Below are positions 57,426-64,000 of a stretch of DNA of 64,000 nt, one piece after another. Every line of letters starts with the position of its first letter. The first letter of the stretch is position 1. Origin of the DNA: Klebsiella planticola ATCC 33531 (lineage in GTDB: Bacteria > Pseudomonadota > Gammaproteobacteria > Enterobacterales > Enterobacteriaceae); the NCBI RefSeq assembly GCF_000735435.1, contig NZ_JMPP01000055.1, forward strand, positions 186,001-250,000. The letters run 5' to 3'. Below the pieces are notes generated by a model, which saw nothing but the letters and a program-made list of their open reading frames with translations, did no database searches and had not been told where the DNA came from. The position numbers were made by a program, and so were the translations under genes.

Positions 57426-58097
57426 TTATTCTCCTGCGTAAACGCCACGGCCATCGTGAAAAGTGCGACCGTCATAGCGGTGAGGGTCTTCTCCCCGCTG
57501 GTTTTCGGTATAGGTGACCGACCCGGAATGGAACCCGCCGCCGTCGTAACGGGCGGCCTCATCCGGCGTATATTCCGGCGGATACACGCTGATGACCTCC
57601 CCGCCGCACGCTGCGGCACCGGTATACACAAGACCGGTGGTCCCCGCTGACAGTGACAGGCGGGCAATGTGGCGGCTGACCGGTCGCGCATCGCCAATAA
57701 TCCGCTCCAGCTCCTTAATCATCGTTTCGGTAATACCGATATCATTCAGGTCAATCTCAAGGCGGAATGTCCCGGCGGGGTCGGCCACGTCCCACCACTC
57801 CTGTAACGTCATGCTGTAGCCTAGGTTTTCAATGACCCGGCGAACCGCCGCCACCGTCCCCTTACGTTGGTGGATCCAGAACGCATCGCTGACCGCCTGG
57901 CGCTTTTCCCTCTCTGACCAGGTTTCCTCCCAGCGGTCGACGGAAAACGCCCACGCCAGATACGGCAGGAACTTCACCGGGCATTTCCACGGGTTCCAGA
58001 GGTCACGCAGCGGTACGCTTAAATCACTGATACCTGAGCAGGCCTGCGCCAGCCTGCGCTCCAGCGACGATGATCCCGGCGGTAACAGGCTATTCAT
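57426..58097 (-). CDS. I: gpI, baseplate wedge protein
   Basis: P2 gpI family, 223 residues (P2 176). MNSLLPPGSSSLERRLAQAC and KCPVKFLPYLAWAFSVDRW are P2-like. The additional C-terminal stretch of about 45 residues after VYTGAAACGGEV (YDGGGFHSGS, YDGRTFHDGRGVYAG) is repeat-like and contacts the new tail-tip genes by position. The start at 58097 overlaps the J stop by 8 bp; one base separates its stop from the CotH start. Confidence 0.9.
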   Translation of the reverse strand: MNSLLPPGSSSLERRLAQACSGISDLSVPLRDLWNPWKCPVKFLPYLAWAFSVDRWEETWSEREKRQAVSDAFWIHQRKGTVAAVRRVIENLGYSMTLQEWWDVADPAGTFRLEIDLNDIGITETMIKELERIIGDARPVSRHIARLSLSAGTTGLVYTGAAACGGEVISVYPPEYTPDEAARYDGGGFHSGSVTYTENQRGEDPHRYDGRTFHDGRGVYAGE

Positions 58098-58998
58098 CAG
58101 AGCCACCAATTTCTGCTTTAAAATCGGTGCAATAGGACGCCTGCGTTTTATCTATCACCATGTCAGCCAGGGGCTGCATCAGCTCAACCCGCTGCACGCC
58201 CTGAACATGCAGAGCGGCATAAATCGCAGACAGCCGCACATCACGCCCCAGGCGGCGCTGCTCATTGATGTATGCTGTGCCCTGCTCTTTCGCGGCAGCG
58301 AGGATGGGTTCCTTTGCCGGGCCGGGATAGACATACAGAACCGCATCGATTTCATAGCGGACAATCTCAGCAGAGCGGACGCTCACCCGGTCCGCTACAG
58401 GCCGCACGGCCTCATCATTCAGTGCAACACCAACTACCTGCAGCAAGTCATCCGGCGCAGTGCCATCACCGTCGCGGGCCAGAATCGTCACCACGACTTC
58501 CGCCGGTGCCGGGCTGAATGCTGATGCATCTGCCACACGGCCATCGGCGCTCAGCGCGTGAAATTCATACGCGCCAACCGGCCCGGCAACGCTCATCCCC
58601 TCAAAGGCCGCCGGGATGCGCTGCCGATAATCCGCGTCCGATTCCATTTCCGCCTCAGTAGGGGGCGTGGTGGTATCGTCTGCGGGGGTGATCACCCGGC
58701 GCTGCACGTTATTGTTAGCGCCTAAATTATCCAGGTCATCACTGCCGGAATAAGCCACCATGACGGCCCGTGCCGCCTCGTTAATCCGCTGGCGCAGCAG
58801 CAACTCCCGGTAGACATTTTCCTGCAGCATTTTCACCACCGGTTCAGATTCAAGTGTTAAGGTACGGGCCACAGCTTCCTGCTCTTCTGCAGGATAGAGC
58901 GCAACAAACTCCGCCTTACGCTCTGTCAGCAAGGTTTCAAAATCTGGCTCATCCACGATCTGCGGCGGCGGCAGCTGGGAAAGGTCAATAACGGCCAT
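58090..58998 (-). CDS. J: gpJ, baseplate wedge protein
   Basis: P2 gpJ (Baseplate_J) family, 302 residues as in P2. MAVIDLSQLPPPQIVDEPDF and ELLLRQRINEAARAVMVAY are conserved. The C-terminus has LSAIYAALHVQGVQRVELM. It forms the baseplate wedge with W and I. The start at 58998 is chosen from the P2 alignment; 22 codons upstream belong to the end of W. It overlaps W by 14 bp. Confidence 0.94.
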   Translation of the reverse strand: MAVIDLSQLPPPQIVDEPDFETLLTERKAEFVALYPAEEQEAVARTLTLESEPVVKMLQENVYRELLLRQRINEAARAVMVAYSGSDDLDNLGANNNVQRRVITPADDTTTPPTEAEMESDADYRQRIPAAFEGMSVAGPVGAYEFHALSADGRVADASAFSPAPAEVVVTILARDGDGTAPDDLLQVVGVALNDEAVRPVADRVSVRSAEIVRYEIDAVLYVYPGPAKEPILAAAKEQGTAYINEQRRLGRDVRLSAIYAALHVQGVQRVELMQPLADMVIDKTQASYCTDFKAEIGGSDE

Positions 58999-59347
58999 TG
59001 TCTGCTCCTGTCGATACGGAAAGGGACACAGGCACACCGTCATTACGCTGGCCTGCCAGCTCAATCACCATTGAGCCATCCATGTTGCTGCTGTTAATCG
59101 TGATGGTGTCGAGCTGCAACCGCGGCTCCCAGCGCAGCAACGCGACGTACACCGCAGACATGATCTGCAGGCGCAGCGCCCGATTTTGTGGCTGGTCAAT
59201 CAGCGCAGACAGCAGGGAGCCATACTCCCGACGGGCAAGGCGGCTACCCTGCGGCGTCAGCAAAATGTCCCGCACGGACTGGCGCAGGTGATCCGTTTCC
59301 GTTATTGCCTTGCCGTTATCGCGGTTCATCCCGATATAGAGCGTCAA
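58985..59347 (-). CDS. W: gpW, gp25-like baseplate protein
   Basis: P2 gpW / T4 gp25 family, 120 residues (P2 115). ITETDHLRQSVRDILLTPQG and REYGSLLSALIDQPQNRALR are near-identical to P2. It initiates sheath polymerisation at the baseplate. Its start overlaps the V stop by 4 bp (ATGA). An internal ATG at codon 7 is an alternative start. Confidence 0.94.
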   Translation of the reverse strand: MTLYIGMNRDNGKAITETDHLRQSVRDILLTPQGSRLARREYGSLLSALIDQPQNRALRLQIMSAVYVALLRWEPRLQLDTITINSSNMDGSMVIELAGQRNDGVPVSLSVSTGADNGRY

Positions 59348-59916
59348 ATTGGACCTCCCGTCGTTCCGCCACTGTCGCCAGGGTGTTTATGCTTATCGGC
59401 AACGATACCGTTTGAGGTCATTTCCCCGCCGCCATGGGTCACATCGCCATTCATGATCACGTTGCTGTTAATACGGGTCGTGTCGGCCTCGATCACAAGC
59501 TCCCCTGTTTTGCAGGAAACCATCTGTGACGACTCAATCAGCACGGCTTTAACGCCCCGTATAATCCAGCGCCCGGTGGCAGGGTCGTATTCGAACCAGC
59601 CCCCATCCTCGTATGCGGTCACGTCCGCGCTTTCAGAGTCGGACGGCGGCGGGCTCGCGTCGGAGTAGATGGCCGGAAGCGCAAAGGCTGTTTCCAGATT
59701 GCCGCCCAGGCTGAACAGCACCACCTGCTCCCCCGGCGACGGGCACCACCAGGTGCGGGATTTACCGGCGCGGTGGGTCAGCCAGTTAATCCAGTTGGTT
59801 TCGAGGTCACCTGTTTTCACCCGGCACAGCCAGCCGTCCCGGTCCACCTCAGTCACAATGCCGGTGCGGATGAGATTGGTGATAAGGCGCATGATTTCGG
59901 TTAATTGTGCATTCAT
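59344..59916 (-). CDS. V: gpV, baseplate spike (membrane-piercing)
   Basis: Trimeric spike at the tail tip, P2 gpV family, 190 residues (P2 211). N-terminal OB region (LIRTGIVTEVDRDGWLCRVK, NWINWLTHRAGKSRTWWCPS). The C-terminal beta-helix ends in HKHPGDSGGTTGGP, the iron-binding HxH apex as in P2. The start at 59916 (MNAQLTEIMRLITN) fits P2 best; an ATG six codons earlier is possible. First gene of the V-W-J-I-fibre unit. The predicted promoter would start transcription almost at this ATG. Confidence 0.92.
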   Translation of the reverse strand: MNAQLTEIMRLITNLIRTGIVTEVDRDGWLCRVKTGDLETNWINWLTHRAGKSRTWWCPSPGEQVVLFSLGGNLETAFALPAIYSDASPPPSDSESADVTAYEDGGWFEYDPATGRWIIRGVKAVLIESSQMVSCKTGELVIEADTTRINSNVIMNGDVTHGGGEMTSNGIVADKHKHPGDSGGTTGGPI

Positions 59917-59961
59917 GTCACGATGATTCAGCATATTGCTTTTATCGTGAAAGAGTTGTAA

Positions 59962-59981
59962 TTGTATGAACATCCACACAA
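59962..59981 (-). promoter_or_regulatory. Ogr operator of the P_V late promoter
   Basis: TTGT-(12)-ACAA dyad with exact TGT-N12-ACA (TGT 59963-59965, ACA 59978-59980). An AATCAT -10-like element lies 46 bp away on the V side, the same spacing as at FI. The box overlaps the 5' region and predicted promoter of the divergent HEPN gene. Confidence 0.85.
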
Positions 59982-59995
59982 TCTGGAATGGTAAA

Positions 59996-61750
59996 ATGAA
60001 ATTTAGAACTTTATATAAATGGGACTCTCCCGAAACCTGTAAAGCTTTGATTTATTTCGCTCAATTGTTAGATGAAATGCTTTTCGACTATACACTCGAC
60101 ACTTACAAACCATCAGTTATGAACACACCAACTATAGGAGTAGAAACATTAAAGACCATTACGGATGTAGATACAGGCATTATACAACCTAAAAATCTTG
60201 AACATTTAACAGCGGAGTTATTACATAACCTATTAAATGATGAAGTTGCGAAATCCTTGCTTGGGGAAGCTTACAATGCCTTTCTTAATAAATTAAAGAA
60301 CCCTAAGATAGGTAACAAAGAAAGAAAATCCATTGTTGAAATGCTAGTCATTCAACTACCAGCACATTTATACAAAGAAAAAAGTGAAGAATTAATACTG
60401 AAGGAGTTATCATTACCCAACTGGAACAGAAGCATCATCCGTAGATTAACAAGAAATTACATCAGCCTATTACTTTACATTGGTTTCAGCCAACACAACC
60501 TCAAAAACCTGACACAAAAATTCTTTTATTACGGTGACAATAGAATATCAAACAATTCTGATGCCTCTTTATTTTTCAAATTAATAAAAATAGAAAAGAA
60601 AAAGCACAAAGTGTTTTTTATAGTAGAGAATGTATTTTTAGGATCTGAACCCACATTTGAAAGGCTTTCATTATCCATTGAAGATGAACCACCTAAAGAG
60701 ATAGCTGATAATCAATTCTTTAAAAACCTACAGAGAAAGAAAATAATATCTATATCTAATATAGATGCATTTGATTCATATTCCGCCCGTGAAATAGCAG
60801 AGAACCATCTTAAAATTGCATCCTCTTTTTTAAATATCTACCATCACAAAGATAAACCTACTTGGTCTAATGAAGCTTTGGTCATCTCAGATACAGAAAT
60901 ATTGAAAGTCTCTGAGCGCATAAACCCTATGAAGAAATGCAAAGATTTAAAGCACGAGAAAGCGAAGAGGCGATTAGAATCATTGATGTCAGAGTTTTCA
61001 CTTGAAAATAGCTCATTCGCAAAATTCCTAAGAAGTATTCAGTTACATTCAATGGCACTTAAGAGCGAAAGCGTAGAAAATCAGCTACTAAATTTATGGA
61101 TAGCTTTAGAGTCACTGGTACCAACAGAAACAAAATCTAATGACAGTGCAACGATAGAACACATTACTGATAGTATAATACCATTCCTTAACATTACCTA
61201 CATTGACTCTTTAATTGAAAATCTTGCAAGGGATTTATTATTATGGGATAGACATATACTTAACTCTCATTTTAGAGGTGTACCAGGAACAAAGTCAAAA
61301 CATAAACTCGCAAATATAATGATACTTCCCGACTATGAAGCTAGCAGAAACTCCCTCTCCTCTAAATTCCGTAATTACAGCCTACTATCCGACCGGTTTG
61401 AACATATAAAAAATATAATCTCAACCCCTGAAGCCATTAAAACAACTTTGGATAATCATAAAACAAGACTAGAATGGCAGTTTCGGCGAATTTATAGAAC
61501 AAGAAACAACATCGTTCATTCAGGAAAAGGTCAACAATTTACACCACTTTTAGTTGAACACACTCATAATTATCTCGATAAAATATTTGAAGTTCTGGTA
61601 ATGCTTGCATCAAAGCCCAGAAAGATTCGTTCTGTAACGCAAGGTTTTAGATATATAAAAATAATATACGAACAAAGGTACGATACAATAACTAAAAATG
61701 GTTTCATCTTTAGTGAAGATAATATCAGAGAAAATCTATTCTGGGATTGA
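59996..61750 (+). CDS. Apea-like HEPN-domain protein (candidate anti-phage moron)
   Basis: 584-residue protein in an AT-rich gene, clearly poorer in G+C than the P2 backbone and on the opposite strand. The C-terminal region (about 330-520) carries the Apea-like HEPN signature: helix LLNLWIALESLVPTETK and R-x4-H in RTRNNIVHSGKG (R503, H508), the catalytic motif of HEPN RNases. The N-terminal half is a large, mainly helical domain without a known motif (KWDSPETCKALIYFAQLLDE...). ATG 59996 with GGAATGG upstream is preferred over ATG 59966, which lies inside the Ogr box. Family members act in abortive phage defence; that role here is inferred. Confidence 0.8.
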   Translation: MKFRTLYKWDSPETCKALIYFAQLLDEMLFDYTLDTYKPSVMNTPTIGVETLKTITDVDTGIIQPKNLEHLTAELLHNLLNDEVAKSLLGEAYNAFLNKLKNPKIGNKERKSIVEMLVIQLPAHLYKEKSEELILKELSLPNWNRSIIRRLTRNYISLLLYIGFSQHNLKNLTQKFFYYGDNRISNNSDASLFFKLIKIEKKKHKVFFIVENVFLGSEPTFERLSLSIEDEPPKEIADNQFFKNLQRKKIISISNIDAFDSYSAREIAENHLKIASSFLNIYHHKDKPTWSNEALVISDTEILKVSERINPMKKCKDLKHEKAKRRLESLMSEFSLENSSFAKFLRSIQLHSMALKSESVENQLLNLWIALESLVPTETKSNDSATIEHITDSIIPFLNITYIDSLIENLARDLLLWDRHILNSHFRGVPGTKSKHKLANIMILPDYEASRNSLSSKFRNYSLLSDRFEHIKNIISTPEAIKTTLDNHKTRLEWQFRRIYRTRNNIVHSGKGQQFTPLLVEHTHNYLDKIFEVLVMLASKPRKIRSVTQGFRYIKIIYEQRYDTITKNGFIFSEDNIRENLFWD

Positions 61751-61790
61751 ATTGAAAAGTCTCGACATGATTATCTTATACATAGATAAC

Positions 61791-62234
61791 TCAGGACAAC
61801 CAGCGCAAAAAAGTATCGCGCGTAATGTCCTCCACTTCATCATTGATGCCGAGTAACCGGCGTTGCGAATACTGCACCTCCGGCCCTCTGCGGCTCACAC
61901 GGTCACGAAGACCGTAATGATGAACGCGGGCAATGCGCTGCACTCTGCCCTCAAATTCGACACTGGCAGAGTCCGGGCTGGCGATGGCTTTCAGGTATTT
62001 TGTGGTGCGGAGTTTTGCAAACATCTGCCGACGGATGCGCCCCTGCTTCGTGCGGGCCGTCACGCGGCGCGGCGCGTATGCGGTCCCGTCCGGGTTACGT
62101 TGCATTCGGATATTTTTCTGCTGGCTGCGGCGCAGCTGCTGCGCCAGCTCCCGCATCATGCGCTTACGTGTGGCAGGCTCCAGACCCGCCAGGAGCGCAT
62201 CTAACCAGGCGTCAACTTCCTGCAGCTCAGCCAC
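61791..62234 (-). CDS. S: gpS, tail completion protein
   Basis: P2 gpS family (tail completion/sheath stabilising), 147 residues (P2 150). The start is GTG at 62234 (VAELQEVDAWLDALLAGL), overlapping the R stop by 8 bp. Conserved QNPDGTAYAPRR-like segment and GRIRRQMFAKLRTTKYLKA and GRVQRIARVHHYGLRD. It is the last gene of the lysis-R-S series before the inverted moron. Confidence 0.92.
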   Translation of the reverse strand: MAELQEVDAWLDALLAGLEPATRKRMMRELAQQLRRSQQKNIRMQRNPDGTAYAPRRVTARTKQGRIRRQMFAKLRTTKYLKAIASPDSASVEFEGRVQRIARVHHYGLRDRVSRRGPEVQYSQRRLLGINDEVEDITRDTFLRWLS

Positions 62235-62658
62235 GACGCACCGCCCATATTTCCTCCGGTTCGTCCGGTTCCGGTACCGCTTCGACGCTGGACACGTCAC
62301 CGTCAGCACTGACGACCACGCGCTCTGTCAGTTGCAGATTCAGGCTGATATCGCAGATATCATTGCGCAAGATATCGACCTCAAACGTAAACAGCTTTTC
62401 ACGCAGTTCCGGGTTATGGACAGCATCTGGCTGATTCTCCATCAGCCAGGCCAGCACGGGAGCCATCAGCAATCCCTGATCGCCGCTGAAATCCACGATC
62501 ACCACATTCAGGGTATAGCGATACTCCCAGGACAACGACGCTGCGCCGGTTGCCACCACTGAGCCGTTATCGACGAACAAATGCAGCTTGTCCGGGTTGT
62601 CCCTGACATACTGAACCGACTTATTCAGGGCGCGGCGTAAGGACTGAGGTTTGTTCAT
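62227..62658 (-). CDS. R: gpR, tail completion protein
   Basis: P2 gpR family, 143 residues (P2 155). MNKPQSLRRALNKSVQYVRD and PDKLHLFVDNGSVVATGAAS are typical. It acts with S in joining or finishing the tail. Its start lies within the 3' end of the lysC gene (38-bp overlap) and its end overlaps S. Confidence 0.92.
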   Translation of the reverse strand: MNKPQSLRRALNKSVQYVRDNPDKLHLFVDNGSVVATGAASLSWEYRYTLNVVIVDFSGDQGLLMAPVLAWLMENQPDAVHNPELREKLFTFEVDILRNDICDISLNLQLTERVVVSADGDVSSVEAVPEPDEPEEIWAVRRG

Positions 62659-62911
62659 TATTTCGTTCCTGGCAGGAAATTATCGTGTCCACCTTGTCGG
62701 CACAGACCGACCAGGCGGCCTCTGCTTCATCCAGCGCCGTCAGCAAATCACCGTTAGTGCGTGCCGCTGATTTTTCCAGGCGGCACTGTGTCACCCTGGG
62801 ACAACCATTCACGGTAAGCTGCACCTCCGGCGAGGGCCGGACGTTCGCGCATCCTGATAATATCAGCAGGCAAAGGAGCATCAGCCCAACGCCGCAAATC
62901 CTCGTTTTCAC
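62621..62911 (-). CDS. lysC: LysC, Rz1-like outer-membrane spanin lipoprotein
   Basis: Outer-membrane half of the two-component spanin, 96 residues, started by GTG. Signal MKTRICGVGLMLLCLLILSGC gives lipobox LSGC. It is largely embedded in lysB in another frame, the classic Rz/Rz1 nested arrangement, and runs on past the lysB stop. It binds LysB across the periplasm to fuse the membranes at lysis. Confidence 0.9.
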   Translation of the reverse strand: MKTRICGVGLMLLCLLILSGCANVRPSPEVQLTVNGCPRVTQCRLEKSAARTNGDLLTALDEAEAAWSVCADKVDTIISCQERNNEQTSVLTPRPE

Positions 62912-63182
62912 GTTTCAGATCCTCAATCCGGCGCTGGCGCCCCCGCAGCAGCGCGTTTGTGCTTTCTGCCGCCGCGTAAAGCCGCGCCTGTTCCCGGTTG
63001 TTGGTTTCGGTCAGGATGGACAGGGCGATTAACTGACTGTTCGTTTTAGCCAGCCTTTCGCCCTTCACTTTCAGGTCACTGTCCTGCTGTTCGATGGTGT
63101 GGCTGGCCTTATTCAGTCGCCATGACTGCCAGCCCAGCGCCGCCAGTGCCAGAGCCAGAATTACTGCCAGCGTGCGCGTCAT
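62754..63182 (-). CDS. lysB: LysB, Rz-like inner-membrane spanin
   Basis: Inner-membrane spanin subunit, 142 residues. N-terminal membrane anchor MTRTLAVILALALAALGWQS, then a long periplasmic coiled coil (about 25-105, NKASHTIEQQDSDLKVKGER... RRIEDLKRENEDLRRW). It carries the nested lysC. It lies 4 bp after the endolysin stop. Confidence 0.9.
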   Translation of the reverse strand: MTRTLAVILALALAALGWQSWRLNKASHTIEQQDSDLKVKGERLAKTNSQLIALSILTETNNREQARLYAAAESTNALLRGRQRRIEDLKRENEDLRRWADAPLPADIIRMRERPALAGGAAYREWLSQGDTVPPGKISGTH

Positions 63183-63186
63183 TCCG

Positions 63187-63696
63187 CTATGCTCCTTTTA
63201 AACACCAGGCCAGCTCACGCCCGCGACGGTTATCCAGCCCCGGATTAAATATGCCTTTGACATACACCCAGCGCGGCAGCTGATAGCAGGCATCACGCCA
63301 GCGCTTCTGATTGATAAACTTCACCATGGTTGAACCACATGCATTGCCTGTGCCCACGTTGAACGCCAGCGACACCAGCGCGTCATAGACATACTGCGGC
63401 ACATCTACCAGAACACAGCGGGCCAGAGCCTTCTCCACCCGCAATACGTTGGTGATGAAGTTCCCCGCCGCCTGTCGCTCTGTGATGGTCTTTCCCGGCA
63501 CTACACCGGATGTGTTACCGATGCCATCGGTCCACACGCCAGCGTCGCACTGGTACGGCTGCAGGCGGCAACCCTCGTAATCGGCAATCAGTTTCAGCCC
63601 GTCCACAGAGGTGTGAAGCTGCTGGAAATTGGGCAGTGTGGCAGCGATAGCCAGCACTGCACCAACCAGGCAGCGCTTAACGATTGAAGGACTCAT
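63187..63696 (-). CDS. K: SAR endolysin (R21-like muramidase)
   Basis: Peptidoglycan hydrolase exported by an uncleaved, weakly hydrophobic signal-anchor-release segment (MSPSIVKRCLVGAVLAIAAT, residues 7-27). 169 residues. Glycoside hydrolase 24 active site ADYEGCRLQPYQCDAGVWTD: Glu41, Cys50 and Thr56 (E-x8-C-x5-T), with Cys in place of the T4-type Asp. Extra cysteines suggest activation by disulfide isomerisation. P2 K has a different (signal-independent) type. It overlaps the holin by 20 bp. Confidence 0.9.
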   Translation of the reverse strand: MSPSIVKRCLVGAVLAIAATLPNFQQLHTSVDGLKLIADYEGCRLQPYQCDAGVWTDGIGNTSGVVPGKTITERQAAGNFITNVLRVEKALARCVLVDVPQYVYDALVSLAFNVGTGNACGSTMVKFINQKRWRDACYQLPRWVYVKGIFNPGLDNRRGRELAWCLKGA

Positions 63697-63892
63697 ATTC
63701 CCCCTGGGTTATCTTCCCGCCGCGTAGCAGCTGATAGGTTTTGTGTTTGTAGTACCAGTTGATCGCCATCATCAGCAGACCAATCAGCACACCGCCCACC
63801 GTAGAGGCGTCTTTAAGCGATAAATCCCCCAACCACGCCAGCAGCACCGCGATGCAGTACGTAATAAAGGCGCTGATCCGTTCAAGCGTCAT
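63677..63892 (-). CDS. Y: Class II holin
   Basis: Small membrane protein, 71 residues with two helices (about 8-25 ITYCIAVLLAWLGDLSL and 30-48 STVGGVLIGLLMMAINW) and a charged C-terminus. It is typical of pinholins or class II holins that trigger release of a SAR endolysin, as encoded just downstream. It lies 3 bp after the gene X stop; the symbol is by position. Confidence 0.88.
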   Translation of the reverse strand: MTLERISAFITYCIAVLLAWLGDLSLKDASTVGGVLIGLLMMAINWYYKHKTYQLLRGGKITQGEYESFNR

Positions 63893-63895
63893 AAT

Positions 63896-64000
63896 TCAGT
63901 CCCATAACTGGACGGTCTGCACCGTGGTAGCGGTGGCAATATCCGGCAGCTCCACCTTCAGCCCGTGAGGTAAAAAAGGGCCATGCTCAGCCAGCCCCGG
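63896..64000 (-). CDS. X: gpX, LysM-type tail protein (5' end outside window)
   Basis: C-terminal 34 codons of the P2 gpX family: PGLAEHGPFLPHGLKVELPD followed by ...QTVQLWD. This aligns with the P2 gpX end PGLAELGAVLPHGTAVELPD. The stop is at 63896-63898. The start lies to the right of the window. It is the baseplate-associated small LysM-like protein next to the holin, as in P2. Confidence 0.9.
   Translation of the reverse strand, partial: PGLAEHGPFLPHGLKVELPDIATATTVQTVQLWD

Larger units (their letters stand above)
46311..64000. mobile_element. P2-like prophage (ogr end to gene X; continues beyond window)
   Basis: Contiguous P2-order late genes on the reverse strand: ogr, D, U, T, E/E', FII, FI, fibre region, I, J, W, V, S, R, lysC/B, endolysin, holin, X. 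Head genes, integrase and the immunity region lie to the right, outside the window. The left boundary is placed after the rybB terminator, because ogr is the last gene before att in P2. The exact att core cannot be defined without the other end. Three loci depart from P2: the fibre region (53216-57424), the moron between V and S, and absence of lysA and G from the visible part. Confidence 0.93.

Noticed and set aside
57425-57697. 91-codon N-terminal extension of the CotH-like protein
   Set aside because: Overlaps gene I in another frame and lacks a ribosome site, while AGGAG sits before the ATG at 57424.
59966-59995. Upstream ATG for the HEPN gene
   Set aside because: Inside the Ogr box and probably upstream of the transcription start; the ATG at 59996 has a better ribosome site.

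Overview
The window is enterobacterial chromosome. Gene content and order from clpA to ybjL match the Escherichia coli clpA-ybjL segment, and protein lengths match closely. The high G+C content, the DoxX-type gene beside poxB, the carbohydrate-acid cassette inside the art locus and the extra two-component system suggest Klebsiella or a close relative. This is an inference; the species cannot be fixed from the sequence alone.

Layout. 1-9900: clpA (3' end outside the window), clpS, cspD, the MacAB efflux pump, the OLD-type nuclease ybjD, aqpZ and lysO. 10000-19750: the nitrosative-stress pair hcp-hcr with FNR-like and NsrR-like sites, a DoxX-family membrane protein, poxB-ltaE-ybjT-ybjS and amiD. 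19750-22360: a poorly conserved stretch with a DUF1471 periplasmic protein, a frameshifted remnant and the lipoprotein gene ybjP. 22500-32110: the arginine transporter artPIQM and artJ. These are split by a roughly 5.8-kb cassette: GntP-type permease, PdxA2-like dehydrogenase, DUF1537 four-carbon acid kinase, DeoR-type regulator and a divergent SIS-CBS isomerase. artJ keeps a tandem ArgR operator. 32190-46170: an OmpR-type two-component system, rlmC, ybjO, potFGHI (potI carries a one-base frameshift), ybjN, rimK-nfsA-ybjC, grxA, ybjM and ybjL.

46229-46307 is the sigma-E-dependent small RNA rybB. Directly after its terminator a P2-like prophage begins and runs off the right edge. Read from its ogr end, the prophage holds ogr, D, U, T, E+E', FII, FI, a short H-like fibre, two cargo tail genes, I, J, W, V, an inverted moron, S, R, the lysis genes and part of X. 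The cargo tail genes encode a SUMF1/C-type-lectin-fold protein and a CotH-type kinase-fold protein. Two TGT-N12-ACA Ogr operators are visible, upstream of FI and of V.

The least ordinary material is in the prophage. An AT-rich gene (59996-61750) on the opposite strand between V and S encodes an Apea-like HEPN protein with an R-x4-H motif, a good candidate for a phage-carried anti-phage RNase. Its likely promoter overlaps the Ogr box of the V operon, which would link its expression to lysogeny. The tail tip carries a protein-kinase-fold domain and a lectin-fold domain where P2 has a long fibre and the fibre chaperone G. The insertion at the 3' end of a stress sRNA is also notable.
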